Assembly (NCBI RefSeq): GCF_022836935.1
Contig: NZ_CP083241.1
Location: 168,091-232,090 of the forward strand
DNA length: 64,000 bases
From: Ancylobacter polymorphus
GTDB lineage: Bacteria > Pseudomonadota > Alphaproteobacteria > Rhizobiales > Xanthobacteraceae
Direction: 5' to 3'
Under the pieces are notes generated by a model. It searched no databases. It was not told the DNA's origin and saw nothing but the letters and a program-made list of their open reading frames with translations. This document shows positions 23,381 through 31,502 of this stretch, one piece after another. Position 1 is the stretch's first letter; each line of letters starts with the position of its first letter. The position numbers and the translations under genes are program-made.

Positions 23381-25848
23381 TTATAGCTCAGCGTGCCGAT
23401 GACCGTCGCCGGCTCGCCATAGCGGCATCCGTCAATGGAGACGCAGGTATAGTACTGCTCGTTGAACACGTTGCGGGCGTTCACCTTCAGCGTCGCGCCC
23501 TCGAGCTTCGGGTTGTAGACGCCGAGATCGATGCTGGCCATGGCGTCGACCAGCGTATAGGCCGGCACCTCATAGACGCTGTCGGTGAGATTGGTGGTGC
23601 CGATATAGCGGATGCCCGCCCCGATCTTCACGCCCCGCAGCCCGATCTCGTCCAGCGTATAGGTGACCCAGAGCGAGGCGGCGTTGCGCGGCACTAGCGC
23701 CACCTGCTGGCCGATATCCTCGGTGTAAGCGCTCTCGATGATGGTGGCGTCGGTGTAGCTGTAGGCGGCGATCAGCTCCAGCCGTCCGATCGTGCCGCGC
23801 GCCTCGAATTCAAAGCCGCGCGAGCGCACCTCGCCCTGCTGGTAGGAATAGCCCAGCGCGTCATAGGTCACGACATTGGTCTGGGTGATGTCGTAGACGG
23901 CGGCGGTGAACAGCAGGTTCTGCCCCAGCGGCTCATAGCGCAGGCCCGCCTCATATTGCAGGCCCTTGCTCGGATCGAGCGGCGCGCCGGTGGCGTAGTT
24001 GAGACCGGCCTGCGGCTGGAACGACTGGCTGACGCTCGCATAGGGCGCGAGCCCGTTGTCGAAGAGATAGACGAGGCCGGCGCGTCCGGTGAAGGCGGCG
24101 TCTTCCTGATCCGTGACCTTGCCGGTCTGGTAGCTGGTGGTGGTGCTGTTGGTCCAGTCCTGCCGCCCGCCGAGCAGCAGCACCCAGTGCTCGCCGAACT
24201 TGATCTGGTCCTGCACGAACACGCCATACTGGTTGGCCAGCGTGTCGGAGCCGCGGTCGATCGCATAGTTGATGTTGGCGCCGCCATAGGAAACGCCGGT
24301 ATCGAGATCGAGGAAGCTGTAGGAGCCGCCGCGGTAGCGATGGGAATCGTAGGAGCGCAGATAGTAATCGAAGCCGACCAGCGCCGTGTGCTCGGCGCCC
24401 AGCGCCTCGAACTTCGCTTCCAGCGAATTGGCCGAGGTCACGCCATAGGAGCTGTCCATCCGCGTCTGCGCGATCCGCGCCAGCAGCCCGCCGGTCGCCC
24501 AGAGCGGCGCGAGATTGCCGGTCATGTAGCTCCAGTCGACATCGGCATTGTAGTAGCGGTTATTGCTGCGGAAGGTCAGGCCATTGTCGAAGCGGTGCTC
24601 GAACAGGGCAGCGGCCGAGTAGCTGTCGCTGTCATAGCCATCGAAGCCATCGATGCCGAGAAATTCACTGCGTGGAATGTTGCCGGCGCTGACATCCTCG
24701 AACAGCAGCGGGGTGGCAAATCCGGTATCGACGCTCTGATAATTCGCCAGCAGCGTCAGGCTGGTGTCGTCGGTCGGGCTCCACGTGATCGCCGGGGCGA
24801 TATAGGCCTTGTCGTCGGGCGTGTTGTTCACCCAGTTCTCGCCGTCGCGGTAAAGGCCGGTGAGCCGGTAGGTGAGCGTGCCGTCCTCGGTCAGCTTGCC
24901 GCCGAAATCCGCCGATATCTGCTTATAGTCATAGGTGCCGCCTTCGAGATTGACCTCGCGCAGCGTCTCCTCCGTCGGCCGCTTGGAAATGGCGTTGATG
25001 ACGCCGCCGGGCGACATCTGGCCGTAGAGGATGGAGGCCGGGCCGCGCAGCACCTCGACCCGCTCCAGCCCATAAGGCTCCTGGCCGCCGCCATAGACAT
25101 TGGACTGGTACTGCATGCCGTCGCGCAGCATGCCGCTCGACCCGTCGGCGACATTGAAGCCGCGCATCATCACATCGTCGGCCATGCGGCTGAAGGCGCC
25201 GGACTGGGCGACCACGCCGGGCGTGTAGAGCAGCGTGTCGGTGAGCGAAGTGGCATTCTGGTCGGCGATCTGGTCCGCCGTCACCACGCTGATCGACTGC
25301 GGCGTCTCGATGATCGGCGTGGCGATGCCGGTGCCGGACGAGGTCGTGGTGGCAAGATACCCGTCGACCGGGCCGAACGGATTCTGCTCGCCCGCGACCT
25401 CGATGGTGCCGAGCTCGATCGAGCCGTCGGCGGCCGATGCGTCTGCGCCGGTGGACGGGCCGGAGATGGTCAGCGTGTTGCCGCTGATCCGATAGGTGAG
25501 CCCCGAGCCCGCCAGCAGCCGGTCCAGCGCCTCGGCATAGGTGAGACTGCCGGCGAGGGCTGGCGCGTTGCGACCCCGCGCGAGGCCGGCGTCGAAGAAC
25601 AGCTGCAGACCCGTGGCATTGGAGAAGGCGATCAACGCCCGCGACAGCGGCTGGGCCGGCATGTCGAAACGGGTCCGGGCCGCAACGGATGCGCCTTGCG
25701 CGTGCGCGGCTCCCATCGGCAGCAGGGCGCCGACGAACGCGCCGGTCATCATCAGGGACATCAGCAGCGCCGATTTGCGCTCCCGCCGCGCGCGCACCTG
25801 TTGTCCCGGCTTCCGGCCGGACCTTTCCCCGATGCCGCCTGCGTGCAT
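23374..25848 (-). CDS. TonB-dependent siderophore receptor with STN signalling domain
   Basis: This 824-residue protein has a signal peptide (ending about residue 51, GAAHAQGAS) and an STN domain (RFDMPAQPLSRALIAFSNAT). The plug carries TPQSISVVTADQI and YGLERVEVLRGPASILYGQM, which is the typical siderophore-receptor plug end. The barrel ends in VIGTLSYKW, an aromatic terminus. A Cys pair near the C-terminus (YTCVSIDGCRYGEP) is usual in FhuA/FpvA-type receptors. The start at 25848 has AGGGG 8 nt upstream. It heads the receptor-fhuD-fhuB-fhuF operon and lies downstream of the second fecI/fecR pair, which should control it. Confidence 0.9.
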   Translation of the reverse strand: MHAGGIGERSGRKPGQQVRARRERKSALLMSLMMTGAFVGALLPMGAAHAQGASVAARTRFDMPAQPLSRALIAFSNATGLQLFFDAGLARGRNAPALAGSLTYAEALDRLLAGSGLTYRISGNTLTISGPSTGADASAADGSIELGTIEVAGEQNPFGPVDGYLATTTSSGTGIATPIIETPQSISVVTADQIADQNATSLTDTLLYTPGVVAQSGAFSRMADDVMMRGFNVADGSSGMLRDGMQYQSNVYGGGQEPYGLERVEVLRGPASILYGQMSPGGVINAISKRPTEETLREVNLEGGTYDYKQISADFGGKLTEDGTLTYRLTGLYRDGENWVNNTPDDKAYIAPAITWSPTDDTSLTLLANYQSVDTGFATPLLFEDVSAGNIPRSEFLGIDGFDGYDSDSYSAAALFEHRFDNGLTFRSNNRYYNADVDWSYMTGNLAPLWATGGLLARIAQTRMDSSYGVTSANSLEAKFEALGAEHTALVGFDYYLRSYDSHRYRGGSYSFLDLDTGVSYGGANINYAIDRGSDTLANQYGVFVQDQIKFGEHWVLLLGGRQDWTNSTTTSYQTGKVTDQEDAAFTGRAGLVYLFDNGLAPYASVSQSFQPQAGLNYATGAPLDPSKGLQYEAGLRYEPLGQNLLFTAAVYDITQTNVVTYDALGYSYQQGEVRSRGFEFEARGTIGRLELIAAYSYTDATIIESAYTEDIGQQVALVPRNAASLWVTYTLDEIGLRGVKIGAGIRYIGTTNLTDSVYEVPAYTLVDAMASIDLGVYNPKLEGATLKVNARNVFNEQYYTCVSIDGCRYGEPATVIGTLSYKW

Positions 25849-25955
25849 TGACCAACCCCTGTCCTGTCCGTGAAGGGCGCCGTCTGCGGCCCTCACAAGG
25901 TCAGACACCCCGGACGGGGAAACAAATGAGCGCGAAGGCGAAAAAATCGTTCCGG

Positions 25956-26891
25956 CTACCGGCCATAGACGAAAGCGATGAGACGGCCGTCGACGACCCG
26001 CACCGGAAGCGTCGCGGCAATGGTGGCGAGAGCGGCGTCGACATTTCGGGTCTCGAACACCGCCGTCACCGGCATGTTGCCGATGTCCGTGTCCATGAGG
26101 AGGATGCGCCCGCGCCGGTAGCGTTGCAGTTCGCGCAGCACATCGGCGAGCGGGACATCCTCAAACACGATGCGATCGCGCCGCCACGCCTGAACGATGC
26201 CGGTGTCCACCTCGACCGGCGCGGCGAGGCCGGCCGGGCCATAGCTCACCTGCCAGCCGGCTTGCAGAGTGAGGGGAGGGGCGTCCGGCACCGCTACATC
26301 GACCGCGTGCTCGACGACCGCGACGGCGACGGTCTCGTCAGTCACCTTCACGTCGAAGGCCGTGCCCAGCGCACGGGTGCGCCCGTGCGCTGCATCCACG
26401 ACGAAGGGGCGCGCCGGGTCGGGAGCGACCTCGAAGAAGCCCTCGCCCTGCAACAGGAGGATGCGGCGCAGACCCGGCGAGAAATCCGTCGTCATCGCCG
26501 AAGCGCTGCCGAGTTCCACACGGCTGCCGTCCTCCAGCGTGAAGCTGGCCCGTTCACCGGCAGCGGTGCGGAAGGTCGCGAAAAGGAGCTGCCGGTTGTA
26601 AAGGACATAGCCGGCCGGCACGGCGAGAGCCGCCGCCAGGCCTCCGAGCAGCACGTCGCGGCGCCCCAGCCGGCCGGCCCGGCGCAGCCGGCGGAACTCC
26701 GGCTCGACCGCGTCAAAGCGATTCCACAGGGCTTCCGCCCGGGCAAAGGCGGCGCCGTGTTCCGGATCGGTGGCCAGCCACGCGGCAAAAGCCCGGCGCT
26801 GCTCGGCGTCCGCCGGCTCCTCGCGCAGGCGCACGAACCATTCAAGGGCTTCGATGTCGACGGGTTCGGTCAAGCCGAGGCTCACGCGCAT
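25956..26891 (-). CDS. fecR: FecR family anti-sigma regulator (second copy)
   Basis: The 311-residue protein shows the sigma-binding N-terminus (DIEALEWFVRLREEPADAEQ), a membrane segment after twin arginines (LGRRDVLLGGLAAALAVPAG, about 75-94) and the FecR periplasmic domain (ASFTLEDGSRVELGSASAMT). The C-terminal STN-like domain (VFEDVPLADVLRELQRYR) would contact the receptor encoded at 25848. It starts 35 bp after the sigma gene. It shares layout but little sequence with the copy at 15328, so the pairs are probably not a recent duplication. Confidence 0.88.
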   Translation of the reverse strand: MRVSLGLTEPVDIEALEWFVRLREEPADAEQRRAFAAWLATDPEHGAAFARAEALWNRFDAVEPEFRRLRRAGRLGRRDVLLGGLAAALAVPAGYVLYNRQLLFATFRTAAGERASFTLEDGSRVELGSASAMTTDFSPGLRRILLLQGEGFFEVAPDPARPFVVDAAHGRTRALGTAFDVKVTDETVAVAVVEHAVDVAVPDAPPLTLQAGWQVSYGPAGLAAPVEVDTGIVQAWRRDRIVFEDVPLADVLRELQRYRRGRILLMDTDIGNMPVTAVFETRNVDAALATIAATLPVRVVDGRLIAFVYGR

Positions 26892-26926
26892 TGGGGGTTG
26901 CGGCAGAAGCCCGCCGCCAGGGCAGC

Positions 26927-27421
26927 CTACAGGCGCCGGCTGAGTTCAGCCATGGCCGCGACGATATGGGTGATGACCGTGTTGCGGGAGACCTGCATGC
27001 GCGCGGCCACCTCGTCATAAGACAGCCCCTCGATGCGGCACAGCACGAAGGCCTCGCGCCGGCGCGGCGGCAGCGCGGCGAGGGCGGTGAGCAGATGCAT
27101 GAGTTCGCTGCGGTGCAGCGCCGCCATTTCCGGCGAGGGCGCGGGATCGGCAAGCGCGTCCAGCGGCTCGCCGGCCATTTCCACCTCCGCGCGCCGGCGG
27201 CTGTCGCGCAGATGGTTGAGCGCGAGATTGCGCACCGCCTGCATCACATAGGCCGGGCTCGGCGCTTCTCCCTGCGGATGCCGCCCGAGCAGGTTGACGA
27301 AGGCCTGCTGCACCACGTCCTCCGCGCTCGCCGGATTGCGCAGGATGCGGCGCACATAGGCGCGCAGGCGCCCCTGCTCGGCGACGTAGAGCCGTGTTAC
27401 GTCCAGAAGCTGTGCAGTCAT
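26927..27421 (-). CDS. fecI: ECF sigma factor, FecI type (second copy)
   Basis: The protein has region 2 (LRAYVRRILRNPASAEDVVQ then QAFVNLLG) and region 4 (LPPRRREAFVLCRIEGLSYD then EVAARMQVSRNTVITHIVAA). I chose MTAQLLDVTRLYVAEQGRLR at 27421 (164 residues, normal for FecI); in-frame starts at 27478 and 27499 exist and none has a good ribosome-binding site. It should direct the receptor operon that follows fecR. It is divergent from fhuC, with an AT-rich gap between. Confidence 0.88.
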   Translation of the reverse strand: MTAQLLDVTRLYVAEQGRLRAYVRRILRNPASAEDVVQQAFVNLLGRHPQGEAPSPAYVMQAVRNLALNHLRDSRRRAEVEMAGEPLDALADPAPSPEMAALHRSELMHLLTALAALPPRRREAFVLCRIEGLSYDEVAARMQVSRNTVITHIVAAMAELSRRL

Positions 27422-27499
27422 CTCGTCATGAACCGGAGAGCAGGACACGGGGCGGGAAGAGACGCGCACCCTATTCATGCTGATGACTTGATTCAACAA

Positions 27500-27652
27500 T
27501 CTTAGTTTTGATTTATTATAATATCAGATGAGCAATGCGAGCGGCTTATACTTCATCGCATTTGACCTCGTGCGACGGAATAGCGTAAGCGGGGAGGCGA
27601 GAGCCGGAGAAGGCCCGCCGCCAGCCAAGGACACCGCTTGACCCCAACATCC
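27500..27652. promoter_or_regulatory. AT-rich divergent promoter region between fecI and fhuC
   Basis: The first 30 bases are strongly AT-rich for this replicon. A palindromic ATTATAAT (27515-27522) supplies a TATAAT on both strands. A clear iron box is not visible. It probably drives fecI leftward and fhuC rightward. Confidence 0.45.
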
Positions 27653-28450
27653 ATGCTCACCTCCGCCGCTTCCGGCGCGACACCGCTGTTCGACCTCGAC
27701 CGCGTCAGCTTTGCCGTGCCGGGGCGGGTGCTGCTCGCGCCGCTGACGCTTACTCTCCCGGCGGGAGGGCTGATCGGCCTGATCGGGCACAATGGATCGG
27801 GCAAGTCGACGCTGCTGAAGATTCTCGCGCGTCAGCATCCGGCCTCGGCCGGTGAAGTCCGCTTCGACGGGCAGCCGCTCGGCGCGTGGAAGGATCGCAG
27901 CTTCGCCCGCAAGCTCGCCTATCTCCCGCAGGCGACGCCGCCCACCGGAGGGCTTCTGGTCCGCGAGCTCGTCGCTCTGGGCCGCTATCCCTGGCATGGC
28001 GCGCTCGGCCGTTTTTCCGCCACCGACCGCAGCAAGGTGGACGAGGCAATCGCGCTGACCGGCATCAGCTCCTTCGCCGACCGACTGGTGGACACGCTGT
28101 CCGGCGGCGAGCGTCAGCGCGCCTGGCTCGCCATGCTGGTGGCGCAGGATGCCGAATGCCTGCTGCTGGACGAGCCGACATCGGCGCTCGACATCGCCCA
28201 TCAGATCGAGGTGCTGGCGCTGGTGCGCGACCTCTCGCACGCGAAGAAACTGAGCGTGATCGCGGTTCTGCACGACATCAACATGGCAGCGCGCTTCTGC
28301 GACGAGATTCTTGCCTTGAGCGGCGGGCGCCTCGTCGCGCGCGGCGCGCCCGGCGACATCGTCACGCCGGATCAGTTGCAGGCGATCTACGGTCTGCGCA
28401 TGGAGGTGCTGAACCGCGCGGGTGGAGGCCTGTTCGCCACGCCCGCCTGA
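27653..28450 (+). CDS. fhuC: Iron-siderophore ABC transporter ATPase, FhuC type
   Basis: The 265-residue ATPase has Walker A GHNGSGKST (about 44-52), signature LSGGERQRAWLAML, Walker B CLLLDEPTSALD and the H-loop in IAVLHDINMAAR. FhuC powers ferric-hydroxamate import with FhuB. It is outside the fhuD-fhuB-fhuF operon, on the opposite strand beyond fecI/fecR, but is the only matching ATPase in view. The ATG at 27653 (MLTSAASGATPLFDLD) is preferred over a TTG at 27638. Confidence 0.9.
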   Translation: MLTSAASGATPLFDLDRVSFAVPGRVLLAPLTLTLPAGGLIGLIGHNGSGKSTLLKILARQHPASAGEVRFDGQPLGAWKDRSFARKLAYLPQATPPTGGLLVRELVALGRYPWHGALGRFSATDRSKVDEAIALTGISSFADRLVDTLSGGERQRAWLAMLVAQDAECLLLDEPTSALDIAHQIEVLALVRDLSHAKKLSVIAVLHDINMAARFCDEILALSGGRLVARGAPGDIVTPDQLQAIYGLRMEVLNRAGGGLFATPA

Positions 28451-28480
28451 CGATGCTGGGCCGCTCCCACGCGCGACCGC

Positions 28481-29167
28481 CTATCGGCCGCCGCCAAGCC
28501 CCGGCTCGGAGGACGAAGGCGGGCGGTAGCCCTTCAAGAACAGTGCGAGGCCGCTTTCGATCGTGGCCGTCACCCTGTCGTTTGTCAGCGGCTCAAGGGC
28601 GAGCAGACCCGTCAGCGGTATGTCGACGGAAATGAGCTGAAGGAACTGTGAGGCGGCAAGCGCCGGGTCGGGCACCGCCAGGTCTCCCCTCGCGCTCGCC
28701 TCGCGCAGGAAGAACTCGACCCGCTCCAGGATCGCCTTGGGTCCAGATTCATAGAAGATGCGTCCGAGTTCGGGGAACCGCGGCACCTGGGCGATGATGG
28801 TCCGATAGAAGGCAAGCGCATCGGTCGTGGCGAACATCGCCGTGAAATTCTGGGCGATGGCCCTCAACGCCTCCTCGACATCTTGGGTGTCCGTCGCTGA
28901 ATTCCAGATGGACTGCGCCGTCTGCTGGCAATTGTCCCGCACAAGCGCCGAGAACAGCGCCTCCTTGCTCGGGAAATAGACATACATGGTCGTCTTGGAG
29001 ATCCGCGCGGCCTTGGCGATCGCGTCCGTGCTGACGGCATCATAGGGAAGTTCCAGAAACAGCGCATGCGCGGCCTCCAGCACCTGCCGCACCTTCGGGT
29101 TTTCCATGTCAGCTGGTGCGGTCGTCCCCGTCTCGGGAGCCTCGATTTTCCCACCGTGCCGAACCAT
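28481..29167 (-). CDS. TetR family repressor of the efflux operon
   Basis: The N-terminal DNA-binding region is typical of TetR: ALFLELPYDAVSTDAIAKAA and RISKTTMYVYFPSKEALFSA (helix-turn-helix, about residues 35-75 of 228). The C-terminal domain would bind an inducer. The start at 29167 (MVRHGGKIEAPETG) has GAGGAGG 6-9 nt upstream; a later ATG at 29107 is possible. It is divergent from the RND operon, and palindromes in the gap fit as its operators, so it probably represses both directions. Confidence 0.88.
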   Translation of the reverse strand: MVRHGGKIEAPETGTTAPADMENPKVRQVLEAAHALFLELPYDAVSTDAIAKAARISKTTMYVYFPSKEALFSALVRDNCQQTAQSIWNSATDTQDVEEALRAIAQNFTAMFATTDALAFYRTIIAQVPRFPELGRIFYESGPKAILERVEFFLREASARGDLAVPDPALAASQFLQLISVDIPLTGLLALEPLTNDRVTATIESGLALFLKGYRPPSSSEPGLGGGR

Positions 29168-29192
29168 GCCGCACCTCCTCACACGAAAATGG

Positions 29193-29207
29193 ACTGTACA
29201 GTACAGT
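29193..29207. promoter_or_regulatory. Candidate TetR operator
   Basis: ACTGTACAGT (29193-29202) is a perfect 10-bp palindrome, extended by overlapping symmetry to ACTGTACAGTACAGT. It lies between the TetR start and the efflux genes. A related CCAGTACAG occurs at 29267-29275. Confidence 0.55.
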
Positions 29208-29246
29208 TCACCATTGACCTCTCGCGCATTTTGCGTCAAGCCTGCG

Positions 29247-29266
29247 ACTGAACTGAACTGAACTGA
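29247..29266. repeat. Tandem repeat, four copies of ACTGA
   Basis: Four perfect ACTGA units lie 24 bp before the first efflux gene. The unit resembles the arm of the operator palindrome (ACTGTAC), so the array may have grown from an operator half-site. Confidence 0.8.
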
Positions 29267-29289
29267 CCAGTACAGCCAAGGCGATTCCC

Positions 29290-30420
29290 ATGCACGTCCG
29301 TCTTATAGGCATAGCCGGGCACACGAAGCACCCGCCGACGCGCCGAGCGCCCGCCGTCCTTGGCGGCTTGCTCGCGCTCGCCGCGCTGACCGGCTGTGGA
29401 CAGGAACAGGCAGCGACGCCGCGGGCGCTGGAGACCGTCAAGGTTCAGACCGTGTCGTTTCAACCCGTCGCCCGAACCATATCGCTGAGCGGCACGGTGA
29501 CGGCGCGGGTCGAGAGCAAGCTTTCCTTCCGCACCGCCGGCCGAATTGCCGAACGCAAGGTCGATATCGGCGATCATGTGAAGGCCGGCGATGTTCTCGC
29601 CACCATCGAGACGCCGCAGCAGGTGGCCGACCTCCAGGCCGCGAAAGCGACGTTGCAGTCGGCCGAAGCGACGCTGACGCAGGCGCAAAGCAGCTTCGAC
29701 CGGCAGAAGCAGCTGATCGACAGCGGCTTCACCACGCGCAGCAGCTACGACTCCGCCGAGGAGCAGCTGCGCCGGGCGGAAAGCTCACGCGACTCGGCCC
29801 GCGCGGATGTCGGAACCGCCGAGGAACAGCTCGCTTTGACGGTGCTGAAGGCCGACGCGGACGGCATCGTCACTGCGCGCGATGCCGAAACCGGCCAGGT
29901 GGTGTCGGCCGCCCAGACCGTGTTCACCGTCGCGCGGGACGGTGCCCGCGACGTGGTATTCGATGTCTACGAATCCCTGCTCGCCGATACCCCTCAAAGC
30001 GATCAGGTGGAGATCCGGCTGCTGTCCGACCCGAACGTGGTCGCCACCGCCATCGTCCGCGAAGTGTCGCCGACCTTCGATTCCGCCACGGGAACCGTGC
30101 GCGTGAAGATGTCGCTGATCGATCCGCCGGTCGCCATGGGCCTTGGCGCGGCGGTGGTCGGCAGCGGCACGTGGGCGCCGAGAAATCTTGTCTCTCTCCC
30201 ATGGACCTCTCTGTCGGCGAGCGAAGCCGGGCCGGCCGTCTGGGTCGTCGACCCACAGACCCACACCGTCTCGCATCGCGCCATCACCGTGGAGCGCTAC
30301 GTCAAGGGCGAAATCCTCATCAGCGCCGGTCTCAAGGACGGCGAGATCGTCGTCACTGCCGGCGGCCAGTTCCTGCGCCGGGGTCAAGTCGTCTCCATCG
30401 CATCGGGAGAGCCGTCGTGA
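29290..30420 (+). CDS. RND efflux adaptor lipoprotein (first of two)
   Basis: This 376-residue protein has a lipobox, LAALTGCGQEQ (Cys about 36). The adaptor layout follows: barrel-sandwich hybrid halves (ESKLSFRTAGRIAERKVDIG and ADADGIVTARDAETGQVVSA) around an alpha-hairpin rich in Ala, Gln and Glu (LQAAKATLQSAEATLTQAQS). It links the inner-membrane pump to an outer-membrane channel. The next gene is a second adaptor, overlapping by GTGA (30417-30420), then one pump, like the TriABC system of Pseudomonas. No outer-membrane channel gene is nearby. Confidence 0.9.
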   Translation: MHVRLIGIAGHTKHPPTRRAPAVLGGLLALAALTGCGQEQAATPRALETVKVQTVSFQPVARTISLSGTVTARVESKLSFRTAGRIAERKVDIGDHVKAGDVLATIETPQQVADLQAAKATLQSAEATLTQAQSSFDRQKQLIDSGFTTRSSYDSAEEQLRRAESSRDSARADVGTAEEQLALTVLKADADGIVTARDAETGQVVSAAQTVFTVARDGARDVVFDVYESLLADTPQSDQVEIRLLSDPNVVATAIVREVSPTFDSATGTVRVKMSLIDPPVAMGLGAAVVGSGTWAPRNLVSLPWTSLSASEAGPAVWVVDPQTHTVSHRAITVERYVKGEILISAGLKDGEIVVTAGGQFLRRGQVVSIASGEPS

Positions 30421-31502
30421 GGTTTCAACGCGCAGTCATCGCGCTGGTCGGCATTGGCGCGCTTGGCGTGCTGACCGGCTGCTCGGAAAACGAGGCCGCC
30501 ACCGCGCCTGTGGTGCGGCCGGTGCTGTCGATGGTCGTGGAGCCGCAGCGCGCCGAGACGGTGAGCTTCACCGGAACGATCCAGCCCCGCTTCTCGCACG
30601 ACCTCGGTTTCCGCGTCCTCGGCCGGGTGATCTCGCGCGACGTTGATGTCGGCGCCACGGTCACGGCCGGTCAGCTCCTCGCCACGCTCGATCCGGTGAC
30701 GCTCACTCTCGCGGTCCGGCAGCTGGAGGCGGAGCTTGCGAAGGCCGAGGCTCAGCTGGTGTTCGCGACTGCGACCCGAGACCGCAAGAAGGCGCTGGTC
30801 GCCCAGAAGGTCGCGTCGCAGGCCGATCTCGACACGGCGGATGAATCGCTCGCCAGCGCCAGCGCCGCCGTCACCCGCGGCCGCGCCAACCTCGACAAGG
30901 CGAAGGAACAGCTGTCCTACACCCGGCTGGTGTCGGAAACCGACGGCATCGTCACCGCCACAGCGGCGGAAGTCGGCCAGACCGTGAATGCCGGCGACAC
31001 CGTCATTACCGTCGCCCAGGCGGACATTCGCGAGGCGATGGTCGACGTTCCCGACGAAATGGCGCGGACGCTGAAAATCGGCGATCCATTTACCACCTCG
31101 CTCCAGGTCGAGCCCAGCGTCCATGCGGAGGGACGCGTGCGCGAAATCGCGCCGCAGGCCGACGCGGCCACCCGGACCCGCCGCCTCCGGATCACCCTTG
31201 ACGCGCCGCCGCCGACGTTTCGCATCGGGACCACCGTCGTCGCCTCGCCTCGGCGCGACGAGCGCAGCCTGGTCGATCTGCCGCGTTCAGCGCTGCTCCG
31301 TGCCAATGGCGACACCTTCGTGTGGGTGGTGGACGAGAAGGCCATGACTGTCTCCCGCGCCCGCGTGGAGGTAGGGGAGGCGACCGGTGACACCGTGCCG
31401 ATCATCCAGGGCATCGACGCCGGAACACGGGTCGTGATCGCCGGCGTCAACAGCCTCAGCGAAGGCCAGAAGATCAAGATTGACCCGGAGATGGTCCCAT
31501 GA
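30417..31502 (+). CDS. RND efflux adaptor lipoprotein (second of two)
   Basis: This 361-residue adaptor starts at GTG 30417 (MRFQRAVIALVGIGALGVLTGC, lipobox Cys about 22). It has the lipoyl halves (HDLGFRVLGRVISRDVDVGA and SETDGIVTATAAEVGQTVNA) and an alpha-hairpin. It is coupled on both sides: GTGA with the first adaptor and ATGA with the pump (31499-31502). Two unlike adaptors before one pump suggest that both join the same complex, as TriA and TriB do. Confidence 0.9.
   Translation: MRFQRAVIALVGIGALGVLTGCSENEAATAPVVRPVLSMVVEPQRAETVSFTGTIQPRFSHDLGFRVLGRVISRDVDVGATVTAGQLLATLDPVTLTLAVRQLEAELAKAEAQLVFATATRDRKKALVAQKVASQADLDTADESLASASAAVTRGRANLDKAKEQLSYTRLVSETDGIVTATAAEVGQTVNAGDTVITVAQADIREAMVDVPDEMARTLKIGDPFTTSLQVEPSVHAEGRVREIAPQADAATRTRRLRITLDAPPPTFRIGTTVVASPRRDERSLVDLPRSALLRANGDTFVWVVDEKAMTVSRARVEVGEATGDTVPIIQGIDAGTRVVIAGVNSLSEGQKIKIDPEMVP

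Noticed and set aside
23956..25851. A 631-codon open frame antisense to the siderophore receptor
   Set aside because: It mirrors codon bias of the receptor gene; no recognisable family or ribosome-binding site.
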